Below, piece by piece: positions 8,132 through 16,374 of a DNA stretch of 36,745 nt. The stretch's first letter is position 1. The number at the start of each line of letters is the position of its first letter. The notes beneath the pieces are model-generated. The model was not told the origin of the DNA, made no database searches, and saw only the letters and a program-made list of their open reading frames with translations. Origin of the DNA: Alphaproteobacteria bacterium (lineage in GTDB: Bacteria > Bacteroidota > Bacteroidia > Chitinophagales > Chitinophagaceae); contig JASGCT010000020.1 in assembly GCA_030053915.1 (NCBI GenBank), forward strand, positions 1-36,745, in the 5' to 3' direction. Both the position numbers and the translations under genes were made by a program.

Positions 8132-9376
8132 TTAATTTTGGTGTTTATGTGAGGGCAAGCCTATATGTGACATCAATTTAATATCATCTGAAATATGTAA
8201 TTTCTTTTGAGCCAGTAGTATTAATTCAGCTTCCTTGCCGCTTATAGGTGAATCGTTACTTTCTTTAGTAACCCATGCCATTCTTTTCATATAGCCTATA
8301 CATTTTATTTTCCATTTTATATCTGCTATACTTAAAATATTTAATGACTCGTCTAATTGTTGATTATAATGATTACTTGACTGAGACATTTGATATAAAA
8401 TATCCATACCAAAATCTGCTTTAAAGTTTTCATTTTCAATTATTAATTTAAAATAATCAAATTCCTCTGGCGATATAAAACTAATGCTTCTATTATCTTT
8501 ATCTATTAAAGCAATACATAAAATCAAATGTAATAAAGCAAATTGTATTTTTTTAAAAGCTGTTGTTGCGTCTGCATTTTGGGCATAATATTCTATATCG
8601 GCTGATGACACGTTTAGTTTTTTTTTAATTAGAGCAATATATTTATCTAAATTTAACGAAGTTTCTAATTTTGTAGCTTTCATATTAAAAATATAGGCAA
8701 GGCATTTGGCACGAAATTCAATTCTGCAATCTAGCAAAGATTTACATGATTCTTCACATATTTTTAAGTCATCGTAATCAAAAACTATTAAATTCGATTT
8801 AAAATGGTCCCAATTTAAAGTAAAATTTTCAGTTGTTATTATAAAATTTAAATAAGGGTCTAATTCTGGATTTAAAGCCTCGCTTTCGCCTTTAGTTAAA
8901 TCGAAAGTGTCAATAGACCAAATTAAATGAATAAATGCAGTTTGCCAGAAAATTTTTTCTTGATAGTGAGGTATTTCAAATTGTGTAATGGAAAGTGCTT
9001 TTGCATTTAATAATCTTTCTATTTTAGATATAAAGTTTTTTTCAAAATCACTTAAATGTTGATGATTGGGTTGCTCGATAGAAACATGTGCTAAAATCAA
9101 CAAATACTGCAAACATTTTTGAATATATAAATCAGCCTGCGGGGAAGACAATATAATATTACATGAATCGAGGATATTCTTTTCAAAGTCATTTTCGTTT
9201 AAACGTTGACGTTGTAATTTAAAGGTTTCCCAATGTATATGTTCATCCTCAGCTATTTGTTTTAAGTATGTTTCTTCAGCTATTGTTATGGTATTTTCGC
9301 TTGATGTTGTACTATCTATCACAGCCAAACTATACACGACATTTAATAAAGCTTCTTGAATTGTAATTGAGCTCAT
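8132..9376 (-). CDS. TerB-like repeat protein 4 (three units)
   Basis: 414 residues made of three roughly 135-residue helical units. Unit 1 starts LLNVVYSLAVIDS with TIAEETYL; unit 2 (about 144-265) starts AFIHLIWSIDTFD with NPELDPYL; unit 3 (about 278-408) starts ALLHLILCIALID, followed by SPEEFDYF, YMKRMAWVTKE and SGKEAELI. The consensus, hydrophobic helix + A-x-x-D + spaced E pair, repeated twice per unit, is that of TerB-like domains. All-cytoplasmic by appearance. Its ATG shares one base with the preceding stop (TAATG), indicating coupling. The assignment is by motif spacing and would need a profile search. Confidence 0.78.
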   Translation of the reverse strand: MSSITIQEALLNVVYSLAVIDSTTSSENTITIAEETYLKQIAEDEHIHWETFKLQRQRLNENDFEKNILDSCNIILSSPQADLYIQKCLQYLLILAHVSIEQPNHQHLSDFEKNFISKIERLLNAKALSITQFEIPHYQEKIFWQTAFIHLIWSIDTFDLTKGESEALNPELDPYLNFIITTENFTLNWDHFKSNLIVFDYDDLKICEESCKSLLDCRIEFRAKCLAYIFNMKATKLETSLNLDKYIALIKKKLNVSSADIEYYAQNADATTAFKKIQFALLHLILCIALIDKDNRSISFISPEEFDYFKLIIENENFKADFGMDILYQMSQSSNHYNQQLDESLNILSIADIKWKIKCIGYMKRMAWVTKESNDSPISGKEAELILLAQKKLHISDDIKLMSHIGLPSHKHQN

Positions 9377-10179
9377 TATTTATTTTTTTTAGGTGCAAAT
9401 AATAATTCTTCTGCTAAAGAAATTAACTCTTGTTCTTTAGAGGCTATTGGGTTCGAACCATTTTCAAAAGATATTTTTGCAATATCTTTCATATATTTTA
9501 AACAGGTTTCTTTAAAAATTTTATTATTAGTTTTTATTAAAGAACAAGCGTATTCAACAATTTTTGTCTCATTATTTTTAAATTTTTTTCTTAATTTTAT
9601 GATGTTAAATAATTTTAAATCAATTTTTTCATCTTTGATAATTTTATTAAATAATTTTCTTTCTTTTTCGCTAACTGGTTTTACATCACCGGGGCTATAT
9701 TCACAATATGCGATACTCCATAATAAAAGCATCATCGCAAATTCATTATCTTTTTTTTGATTTTTGGCTTTCAAAATTTGAGAAGGGTTGAGATACCTTT
9801 GTTTAAGTGGGATGATTCTTATTTCTATTCCAAAAAGAAAATCTCGTTCTTCTTTTGTCAAAATATGAGTATTTTCTCCAGGTTTCTTAACTATTGACAT
9901 GGCAACTAAATTGTCAAGGATTTCTTTATTATATTTAATGTCATTGTGAACTCTGATAACCTCAATCGCCCAATTCAAGAACTTTGGATTATTTTGTCTG
10001 TAATCTAAAAAATTACGAAAACTTAAATTTACTTCGCCGCTTTCATTCGCTATTTTTTTTAAAAGTTTAAATTCATTTGAACGATGGTCTAATTGATCAA
10101 CTGCAGTACCTTGTTCTGCCATACTCCATATAAGATGCAATTTTGCTAATTTAGGAGTTAAATTGTTTTTGTTTGACAT
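9376..10179 (-). CDS. TerB-like repeat protein 3 (two units)
   Basis: 267 residues with two units, lacking the middle unit found in its larger paralogues. Unit 1 starts LAKLHLIWSMAEQG (first acidic position replaced by E-Q-G) with SNEFKLL; unit 2 (about 148-262) starts MMLLLWSIAYCE with SEKERKLF, then YMKDIAKIS and ASKEQELI. The loss of the usual Asp after the first helix in both units suggests altered metal or partner binding. It starts 13 nt after the preceding gene and overlaps the next by one base. Confidence 0.76.
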   Translation of the reverse strand: MSNKNNLTPKLAKLHLIWSMAEQGTAVDQLDHRSNEFKLLKKIANESGEVNLSFRNFLDYRQNNPKFLNWAIEVIRVHNDIKYNKEILDNLVAMSIVKKPGENTHILTKEERDFLFGIEIRIIPLKQRYLNPSQILKAKNQKKDNEFAMMLLLWSIAYCEYSPGDVKPVSEKERKLFNKIIKDEKIDLKLFNIIKLRKKFKNNETKIVEYACSLIKTNNKIFKETCLKYMKDIAKISFENGSNPIASKEQELISLAEELLFAPKKNK

Positions 10180-10192
10180 ATATATATAAATT

Positions 10193-11401
10193 TTATTTAC
10201 CGAGCTCTTTTAGTGTTTTTAGTATAATTAACATTTCTTTATTGCTCATAAAATCCTCGTCGTCCTCCTGAGAAATTGCTGCCATTGCCTTTATATAATT
10301 TAGGCATTTTAGTTTCCAATCTTCCGTGGCATTTTTAAGCACTTCACAAATATCTGTTATAATTAAAAAATGATTGTTTTTAAACTTTTTTCTATGTTTA
10401 CGAACAATGTCCAACGATATTGTAATATTTTCTGTTAAAGCTACTTGTGTTAAAAAATTAAGTTCATCTGGGGTTAAACCCTCTATATCTTTAATTTGTC
10501 TATCGCAAACTCCCACAGCATAAAGTAATTGAATCAAAGCGAATTTATTTAAATCCAATTCAGCTCCGTAAAAATCATTTTTTTTAGTATAAAAGCTCAG
10601 GTGTTGGTTTGTAACATTGAGTTTTTTTTGAACATCTATAATTAAATTCGTTGGCGGTGTCTTTATTTTAAAATCGGGTAAACAATAAATCCTTGCACAT
10701 TCGAACATATAGTGTACACATTTAGAACGCCAATATACCGAGCAGTCTTTTAATGTCTTGCAAGACTCTTCTTTGATAAGTATTTCATTATAATCCAAAT
10801 CAAGTAAAATTTGATTAAAATATTCTAGATTTATGTGCAAATTTTCTTGAGTAATGATTGTTTTTAAAAATGGATTTCTTTCAAATTTAAAGTTTTGTTT
10901 TTTATATTTGCTTTTGTAATGTAAAAAAACACAGGTTATTAACAAAACAAAACTATGCTGCCATTGAATTATTGGATTTAAGGGTAATGGGGGTATTTTA
11001 TTAAAGTTTTTTAATTCTTCGTGGTTAATTTTAAGTAAGTTAAGTATATTTTCTAAAAACAAAGCCTCTTTAGAACTAATATTCGATTCTAATGAATCTT
11101 CTTTTGAAATACCTGCCATTCTTACCATATATATAGCACATTTTAAACGCCATTCTTTTTTTGAACTTTCTAAAACCTTATAGGCTTCTTTAAAAATAAT
11201 TTCAATATCAGAATTCAGTGCATTACGTTGGTTTAAAAGATGTTGCCAATTAAGTTCAAACTCTTCATAATCAGCTATTTGATAAAAATAATTAAATTCA
11301 TCTTCCGTAATTTGTTTTTCGGATCCTGAGGCATTATCACAAATGGCTATATTCCAAACTAAATGAATTAAGGCATCAAAATGGTTCATCTTGAGTTTCA
11401 T
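10193..11401 (-). CDS. TerB-like repeat protein 2 (three units)
   Basis: 402 residues, three units. Unit 1 starts ALIHLVWNIAICD, followed by TEDEFNYF, YMVRMAGISKED and SSKEALFL. The middle unit (about 150-265) is degenerate. Unit 3 (about 275-400) starts FALIQLLYAVGVCD, followed by TPDELNFL, YIKAMAAISQED and SNKEMLII. In each good unit an acidic residue follows the first helix and a KED/QED motif follows the sixth, the expected TerB-like pseudo-symmetry. Closest in layout to the gene at 11456-12712. 54 nt separate it from that gene; TATATTGC on the minus strand lies in that gap but is one base short of a promoter box. Confidence 0.78.
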   Translation of the reverse strand: MKLKMNHFDALIHLVWNIAICDNASGSEKQITEDEFNYFYQIADYEEFELNWQHLLNQRNALNSDIEIIFKEAYKVLESSKKEWRLKCAIYMVRMAGISKEDSLESNISSKEALFLENILNLLKINHEELKNFNKIPPLPLNPIIQWQHSFVLLITCVFLHYKSKYKKQNFKFERNPFLKTIITQENLHINLEYFNQILLDLDYNEILIKEESCKTLKDCSVYWRSKCVHYMFECARIYCLPDFKIKTPPTNLIIDVQKKLNVTNQHLSFYTKKNDFYGAELDLNKFALIQLLYAVGVCDRQIKDIEGLTPDELNFLTQVALTENITISLDIVRKHRKKFKNNHFLIITDICEVLKNATEDWKLKCLNYIKAMAAISQEDDEDFMSNKEMLIILKTLKELGK

Positions 11402-11455
11402 ATTAAAAAAAAATTATCTTAGTCTGCAATATAATAAAAATTTTCATAATAAAAG

Positions 11456-12712
11456 CTATTTTAATACATTTTTTTCACAATATTCGTAGATTTCATTTGA
11501 TATATTAAATTGTTTTTGGGCTAATTTTAAGAGCGTTTGCTCTTTCGAACTGATAGTTAATGGATCGTCTTCTTGTGAACACATAGCCATTAATTTCATG
11601 TAACCTAAGGTTTTAATTTTAAAATCTTGGGGTCCATCTTTTAATATTATTAAATAATGTTCTGTTATTTTTAAGTCATTTTTATTAAATATTTTACGTT
11701 CATCGTTAAAATCACTCATTTTAAACAATATTTCTTCAAAATTAACAATTTTATCAAAAAGAGAATGTTCTTCTTTGGTTAAAATACGGTCGTCTCCTAA
11801 TTTTTTATCGCAATGAGCAATGCTATAAATTAAATGTAGCCTTGCAAGTTGCCATATTTGAAACAAATTATTCTTAACATCAAAAAAATTAGCGTTTTTG
11901 AAATAGGATAAATGTTCGTTGATAATATGTAATTTGTTTTGAAGCACTTGTAATTTCTGATTAAAATGTGGTGCTATTTTGTTATTTGAACTAATTTTTT
12001 TATAATAATCAATAATTTCATGAAAATAATAAACTGCTTTAGCCCTCCATTCAAGACTCGATGGTTCAAGAGCAATTATAATTTGACTAAATAAAAACTC
12101 TGGGTTTTCCTTAAAATCAACTAAAATGTTTTCAAAAATTTCCCAATTTATTATTATTGATTCTTGTTTAACGATAAGTTCTAAATAGTTTTTTTTAAAA
12201 TCGCTAAAACTTGGATGTATTTTTATTAAATGATGAATAGCATAATATATCAGGAGTAACGGCGCATATTGATAATTGATTTGTTGTTTATCTTTATGAT
12301 ATATTTTAATTGGTAAATCTTTTATTTTAATTAGTTTAACACCCAAAATGTTTGAAATTTTGGTTAAAAGGTTTAATTCTGAAGGGCTAATATTTTTTAA
12401 TGTAATATTTTCTTTAGAAATAAATGCAATATTATATAAATAGTTTTGAACTTTTAATATCCACTCTGGCGAGGTTTTTTTTAATAATTCGCAAGCGTAC
12501 TGTATTATTAATTCGATATTATTGTTTAATTCGAGCCTTTTAAGAGTAAAATTTTTCCAGTTGAATGCTATATCTTCAATGGCAATAACATGAAGAATAT
12601 AGTGATATTCTTCGTTAGTTAAGCTATTTTCAGAATTTTCTATTGTATCGCATTCTGCCATACACCACATTAAATGTATTAAGGCGGTTTTAACTTCTGA
12701 ATTTAATTCCAT
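11456..12712 (-). CDS. TerB-like repeat protein 1 (three units)
   Basis: 418 residues, three units. Unit 1 starts ALIHLMWCMAECD, then TNEEYHYI, YLYNIAFISKEN and SPSELNLL. The middle unit (about 145-265) keeps only the hydrophobic framework. Unit 3 (about 280-410) starts LARLHLIYSIAHCD, then TKEEHSLF, YMKLMAMCSQED and SSKEQTLL. Cytoplasmic, no signal or TM. A TATATTTG promoter box sits 33-40 nt upstream, within the end of the preceding gene, so the five TerB-like genes may be transcribed on their own as well as by read-through. The five paralogues probably arose by tandem duplication followed by divergence, since they are no longer alignable at DNA level by eye. Confidence 0.78.
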   Translation of the reverse strand: MELNSEVKTALIHLMWCMAECDTIENSENSLTNEEYHYILHVIAIEDIAFNWKNFTLKRLELNNNIELIIQYACELLKKTSPEWILKVQNYLYNIAFISKENITLKNISPSELNLLTKISNILGVKLIKIKDLPIKIYHKDKQQINYQYAPLLLIYYAIHHLIKIHPSFSDFKKNYLELIVKQESIIINWEIFENILVDFKENPEFLFSQIIIALEPSSLEWRAKAVYYFHEIIDYYKKISSNNKIAPHFNQKLQVLQNKLHIINEHLSYFKNANFFDVKNNLFQIWQLARLHLIYSIAHCDKKLGDDRILTKEEHSLFDKIVNFEEILFKMSDFNDERKIFNKNDLKITEHYLIILKDGPQDFKIKTLGYMKLMAMCSQEDDPLTISSKEQTLLKLAQKQFNISNEIYEYCEKNVLK

Positions 12713-12744
12713 ATTTGAATTTTACTTTAATGTGTAAATTTGGG

Positions 12745-12752
12745 CAAATATA
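12745..12752 (-). promoter_or_regulatory. Bacteroidota -7 promoter box before the TerB-like genes
   Basis: Reads TATATTTG on the minus strand, an exact TAnnTTTG match, 33-40 nt upstream of the ATG at 12712. It lies in the short gap after the stop at 12764. Confidence 0.5.
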
Positions 12753-12763
12753 AGCATTTTTTA

Positions 12764-13246
12764 CTATTTTTCATTTTGTTTAGGTGGGTAATTGAAATAA
12801 TTAACAATACAAAACATACATTTCCAAAATTTGTAACATTTTGGTTTGGGGTTATTATTATCGATTGGTTCTTCTTCATTTACTTTTTTAATTGATTTTT
12901 CTAAATATACAGCTATAGCATCTATCTTTTTGTTTATAAAAATTATAATGGCAAAGATTAATAATATAATACCTAATAATATTGCAACAATCGGCAAAAT
13001 AATCAATAGCCAGCTAAAAAAACTTTTAATATAATAACAACTTCCATTTTCGGATTTTAAATAGTTATTAGTAATATTTACATTTATATATAATATATTG
13101 GAATCTATTTTTGAATCTGTTGCAACAAAACTATCTTGCTGATTGATTATTATTATTTTTTGAGGTAAATTTAATGGGTTATTATGTTGCCCAAACGACA
13201 TATAACTTATAAAAACAAGATTAATTACTAATGCTAATTTAGGCAT
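12764..13246 (-). CDS. Secreted/single-pass membrane protein of unknown function
   Basis: 160 residues. An N-terminal signal peptide (hydrophobic 4-17, SFGQ as probable cleavage site at about 19) leads to a roughly 60-residue periplasmic segment rich in Asn and Ile. One strong membrane helix follows (about 78-105, with WLLIILPIVAILLG), then a 50-residue cytoplasmic tail with KKVNEEEP and a Cys-rich end (CYKFWKCMFC). No family recognised. With its outside-in topology it could link a periplasmic event to the cytoplasmic TerB-like proteins encoded immediately downstream. It has its own promoter box, so it starts the second transcription unit of the cluster. Confidence 0.72.
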   Translation of the reverse strand: MPKLALVINLVFISYMSFGQHNNPLNLPQKIIIINQQDSFVATDSKIDSNILYINVNITNNYLKSENGSCYYIKSFFSWLLIILPIVAILLGIILLIFAIIIFINKKIDAIAVYLEKSIKKVNEEEPIDNNNPKPKCYKFWKCMFCIVNYFNYPPKQNEK

Positions 13247-13300
13247 ATATTATAAATTTTAAAATTTATACTAGATTCAAGAGTAAAGTACAACTTTTTG

Positions 13301-13308
13301 CAAAATTA
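13301..13308 (-). promoter_or_regulatory. Bacteroidota -7 promoter box
   Basis: Reads TAATTTTG on the minus strand, matching TAnnTTTG, 55-62 nt upstream of the ATG at 13246 and just downstream of the palindrome at 13327-13371. Confidence 0.5.
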
Positions 13309-13326
13309 AGTATTTTAAGTTGAATT

Positions 13327-13371
13327 ACCATATTTTTGTTTGTTTTTTTAAAATACAAACAAAAATATGGT
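13327..13371. terminator. Long perfect inverted repeat, probable intrinsic terminator
   Basis: Two 17-nt arms (13327-13343 and 13355-13371, with the core CCATATTTTTGTTTGT and its complement) flank an 11-nt loop. A six-T run follows on the plus strand. It lies between the stop at 13450 and the promoter at 13301-13308, exactly where the GTPase transcription unit should end, although the T run is on the wrong side for leftward transcription. Bacteroidota terminators often lack a strong U tract. It could alternatively stop antisense transcription or be a protein-binding palindrome. Confidence 0.6.
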
Positions 13372-13449
13372 TTTTTGACATTTTACAATATTTAAATTAA
13401 CAGATAAATTTATTCCTTTTAACAATCTTATTTATAAAATGAGTTCAAT

Positions 13450-16374
13450 TTAAACGTTCTTATTTTTCACTTTAATTTCAAGGTTTGTTATAAAATTGTT
13501 ATTTATTTTGAGAAGCATATTATTAATTTCTAATTTTCTAAAAAATGAAATATTTAATAAATTAACATAAAATGGTAGCTTGTAATCTAATATTGTGCTA
13601 AAAATTTGAAGTAAATTCATTTGTATATCACTTTCATAATTTTCAAATATTTCCATAATAATGTCTTTGATAAATTCAATTTTATTATTTTCATCTAAAC
13701 CATGATTTTCTAATTGAAACTTTAAGGTTTGTAAAAATGCATTTAAAAATATTTTTTCATTAATTCTGTTGTTTTCAATTTTAATACTTAGATGTAAATT
13801 TTCCCATATATTTTTAAGGATACGTTTTTTGAATTTATCTATAAGTCTAACTTCAAAATACTTCTGTTTATTCGATTCGTCATATAATTTAATTAAATTT
13901 TTATTATCTTTATTAAAATTAATTTTTTCAAATAATTCATTTATTTCATTTTCTTCTAATTCAATTTTATTTATTGAAGTTATGGTGTTTTTTAAATGAT
14001 TAAATGATTTGTCTTTTTTTAACTCTGAGTTTATAATTTTTGCTACTTGATCTATTTTGTTGTTTACATTATCAGATTTATCTGATAGTATTTTATTAAT
14101 TTGAATTGTTATATTTTCATTAGGATTAGATATTTCAATAATATTAATAATGGGTATTGAACTAGGAAGAGGTAGTTTTGTTGGATTTGGGGTAATCGGC
14201 AAATTATTATTTTTTTTACTATCTATAAAGTTTTCAACTAATTTTAAAAGTTTGGTTTCTTCTGGTTGAAAAAAATTAATTACTTTATTTATAAATTTGT
14301 TACTATGTTCTTGATTTTTTTCCCAAAAAGAAACCAGATTTGAAATTTCTATATTCTTTTCATTTTTCCATTTTTTATATAAAAAAAATATAGTTTTTTT
14401 AAAAATTTCGGGATTATTTAATAAAACCTCTATCCTTGAATTGATAAATATTTCAAAATCTTGCATGTTATTAAACTTCGAAGCAAATATTTCTAATAAT
14501 AAGTTTATAAAATTTGGATTTAATAAGTTAAATTCATTAACCACTATATTTAAAAAATCAAATTGGTCAATTTCATTTAATTTTAAATTCACTATTATTT
14601 CATTTTTGTTTACGTTATTATAAGGTATTTTATTTACATATAATACAATAGAAGTATTGATGTCTATATTTGATTTTTTTTCTATAAATAAATTTATAAA
14701 ATCGACAATCTCTTTATATTGGTCTATAGCGGGATTATGAAATTCATTACAGAGCTTTTTTAAAGTATCTAATTTAGAAAAATTCGTATTTTTTAAATAA
14801 TACTTTAAAAAATCTATTAAATTTATATTGGTACCTTTTTGATACCATATAAAAAATAATTCAAGATCTAAATTTTCTTTTAATATATTTTGAATACATT
14901 TTCTTATTTTATTGTTATTTAATAATTTGTTGTCTTTTTCAAGTTCAAGTAAGTTATTAAATATTACTGAAATTATTATAGTTATTTCACTATCAGTAAG
15001 TTCATCGATGTAATTTTCAAGAAAACAAAATACTAATTTATGGTTACTAATATCTACTATTTCTTTAAAAATAAATTTTTTAAAGAAAGGGTGATTTATT
15101 TTATTTTTATCTTTAAGGTATTGTGCTATTTTATAATATTCGTTTAAATTGGGTGCACCCTTAACACACAACATTTCTATATATTTAATATATAGTTCGT
15201 CTATTAAAACAGAATCAGAAGAATTTGATTGTTGGGTACAAGGTAATTTCAAAGTAAATTTAAATTTAACCTGAATATCATCAAATGAATTAACTTGCTC
15301 ATAAATTATTGAAACAAAAAATTCTATACTTTTTAAAATATGGTGATTATAATAGAAATGATTTGGTATTGAGGAGGTATTTTCAACTAAAATTTGCCAA
15401 AACCATATAAATTCTGTGTCAATTATTTTATTTTTAATCCAATTTCTATAAATGCAGATAATTTTATCTTGAATATATAAATCACTAAAATATTCTTTAT
15501 TTAAAAATTTTGTAATATATTCTTTTGTACTTTTAATATTTGGTATATTATTTTGAACTTCAAAATGAAAAAAATGATATTTTATTAATGTATATAAATA
15601 ATCAACATTTAGTGGTTGATTCAATAGTATCAACTCGGTTTCATTAACTTTATTTTGATTAATAAACTGAATAAATTCGTTAATTAAATCATTTGAAGTG
15701 TTTATATTAGATAATTCTAAGCCATCATTTTCGAGGGAAGTGTAAATATGTAAATTTGGGTTGGGATAATGAATACTTTCTATATTAAAACCAACTCCTA
15801 GATATTTTTTATAAATTATTGGAAGTTTATTTAAAGCTATTAAAATATCATTTATTATAGTATTATAGTTTGTATCATTTATTTTGATTTTAATTTTCTG
15901 TCCTATAATTAATAAGGACACCAAGTATTTAAATAGTTCTTCGATATTATTTTCATTTGATTGAAGTGGTATGGGGTTTAATGACATTGTATTATTTAAA
16001 TTCTTAACTTCAGATTTATATTGGATCATTTCTGGGAGATTAAAAATATATTCAAGAGCCGATTGTTCTTCGTTCATTTCAAAAAAATAATATTCTCGTC
16101 TATTGTAACTCCTATTTTTATCTTCAAAATTTGTAAACTTATTTTTAAAACGGATAATCATAATAAATTTTTGATTATTCATTTTTATAGGATAACAAAA
16201 TGTTTTGATGAAATTAACGTTAGATTGATCGATATTTTGCACTAAATTATCTAATTTACTTAGTTCAGCATTATAGATATGGCTTGTAGAAACAGATTGA
16301 GTGCAAGCAATAATACCAGCTTCGCCTGCAATACTACTAATGGCTCCCAAAATTGCAATATTCAAATCACTCAT
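13450..16374 (-). CDS. Large GTPase-associated protein, resembling the GAP1 type
   Basis: 974 residues, cytoplasmic. The first 115 residues form a small alpha/beta domain with ACTQSVSTSHIYN, a strand-rich middle and a segment with NRREYYFFEM; a second domain has the motif LNKLPIIYKKYLGVGF (LP at 184-185). This N-terminal order (substrate-like opening, 'SY-x(n)-R' segment, then LP before a strand) recalls GTPase-associated protein 1 (GAP1) proteins predicted beside GTPases in bacterial NTP-dependent conflict systems. The remaining 700 residues are helical and Asn/Ile/Lys-rich, without recognised motifs. Its ATG overlaps the stop of the GTPase gene by 8 nt, strong support for a functional partnership. 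The family name is tentative. Confidence 0.6.
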   Translation of the reverse strand: MSDLNIAILGAISSIAGEAGIIACTQSVSTSHIYNAELSKLDNLVQNIDQSNVNFIKTFCYPIKMNNQKFIMIIRFKNKFTNFEDKNRSYNRREYYFFEMNEEQSALEYIFNLPEMIQYKSEVKNLNNTMSLNPIPLQSNENNIEELFKYLVSLLIIGQKIKIKINDTNYNTIINDILIALNKLPIIYKKYLGVGFNIESIHYPNPNLHIYTSLENDGLELSNINTSNDLINEFIQFINQNKVNETELILLNQPLNVDYLYTLIKYHFFHFEVQNNIPNIKSTKEYITKFLNKEYFSDLYIQDKIICIYRNWIKNKIIDTEFIWFWQILVENTSSIPNHFYYNHHILKSIEFFVSIIYEQVNSFDDIQVKFKFTLKLPCTQQSNSSDSVLIDELYIKYIEMLCVKGAPNLNEYYKIAQYLKDKNKINHPFFKKFIFKEIVDISNHKLVFCFLENYIDELTDSEITIIISVIFNNLLELEKDNKLLNNNKIRKCIQNILKENLDLELFFIWYQKGTNINLIDFLKYYLKNTNFSKLDTLKKLCNEFHNPAIDQYKEIVDFINLFIEKKSNIDINTSIVLYVNKIPYNNVNKNEIIVNLKLNEIDQFDFLNIVVNEFNLLNPNFINLLLEIFASKFNNMQDFEIFINSRIEVLLNNPEIFKKTIFFLYKKWKNEKNIEISNLVSFWEKNQEHSNKFINKVINFFQPEETKLLKLVENFIDSKKNNNLPITPNPTKLPLPSSIPIINIIEISNPNENITIQINKILSDKSDNVNNKIDQVAKIINSELKKDKSFNHLKNTITSINKIELEENEINELFEKINFNKDNKNLIKLYDESNKQKYFEVRLIDKFKKRILKNIWENLHLSIKIENNRINEKIFLNAFLQTLKFQLENHGLDENNKIEFIKDIIMEIFENYESDIQMNLLQIFSTILDYKLPFYVNLLNISFFRKLEINNMLLKINNNFITNLEIKVKNKNV

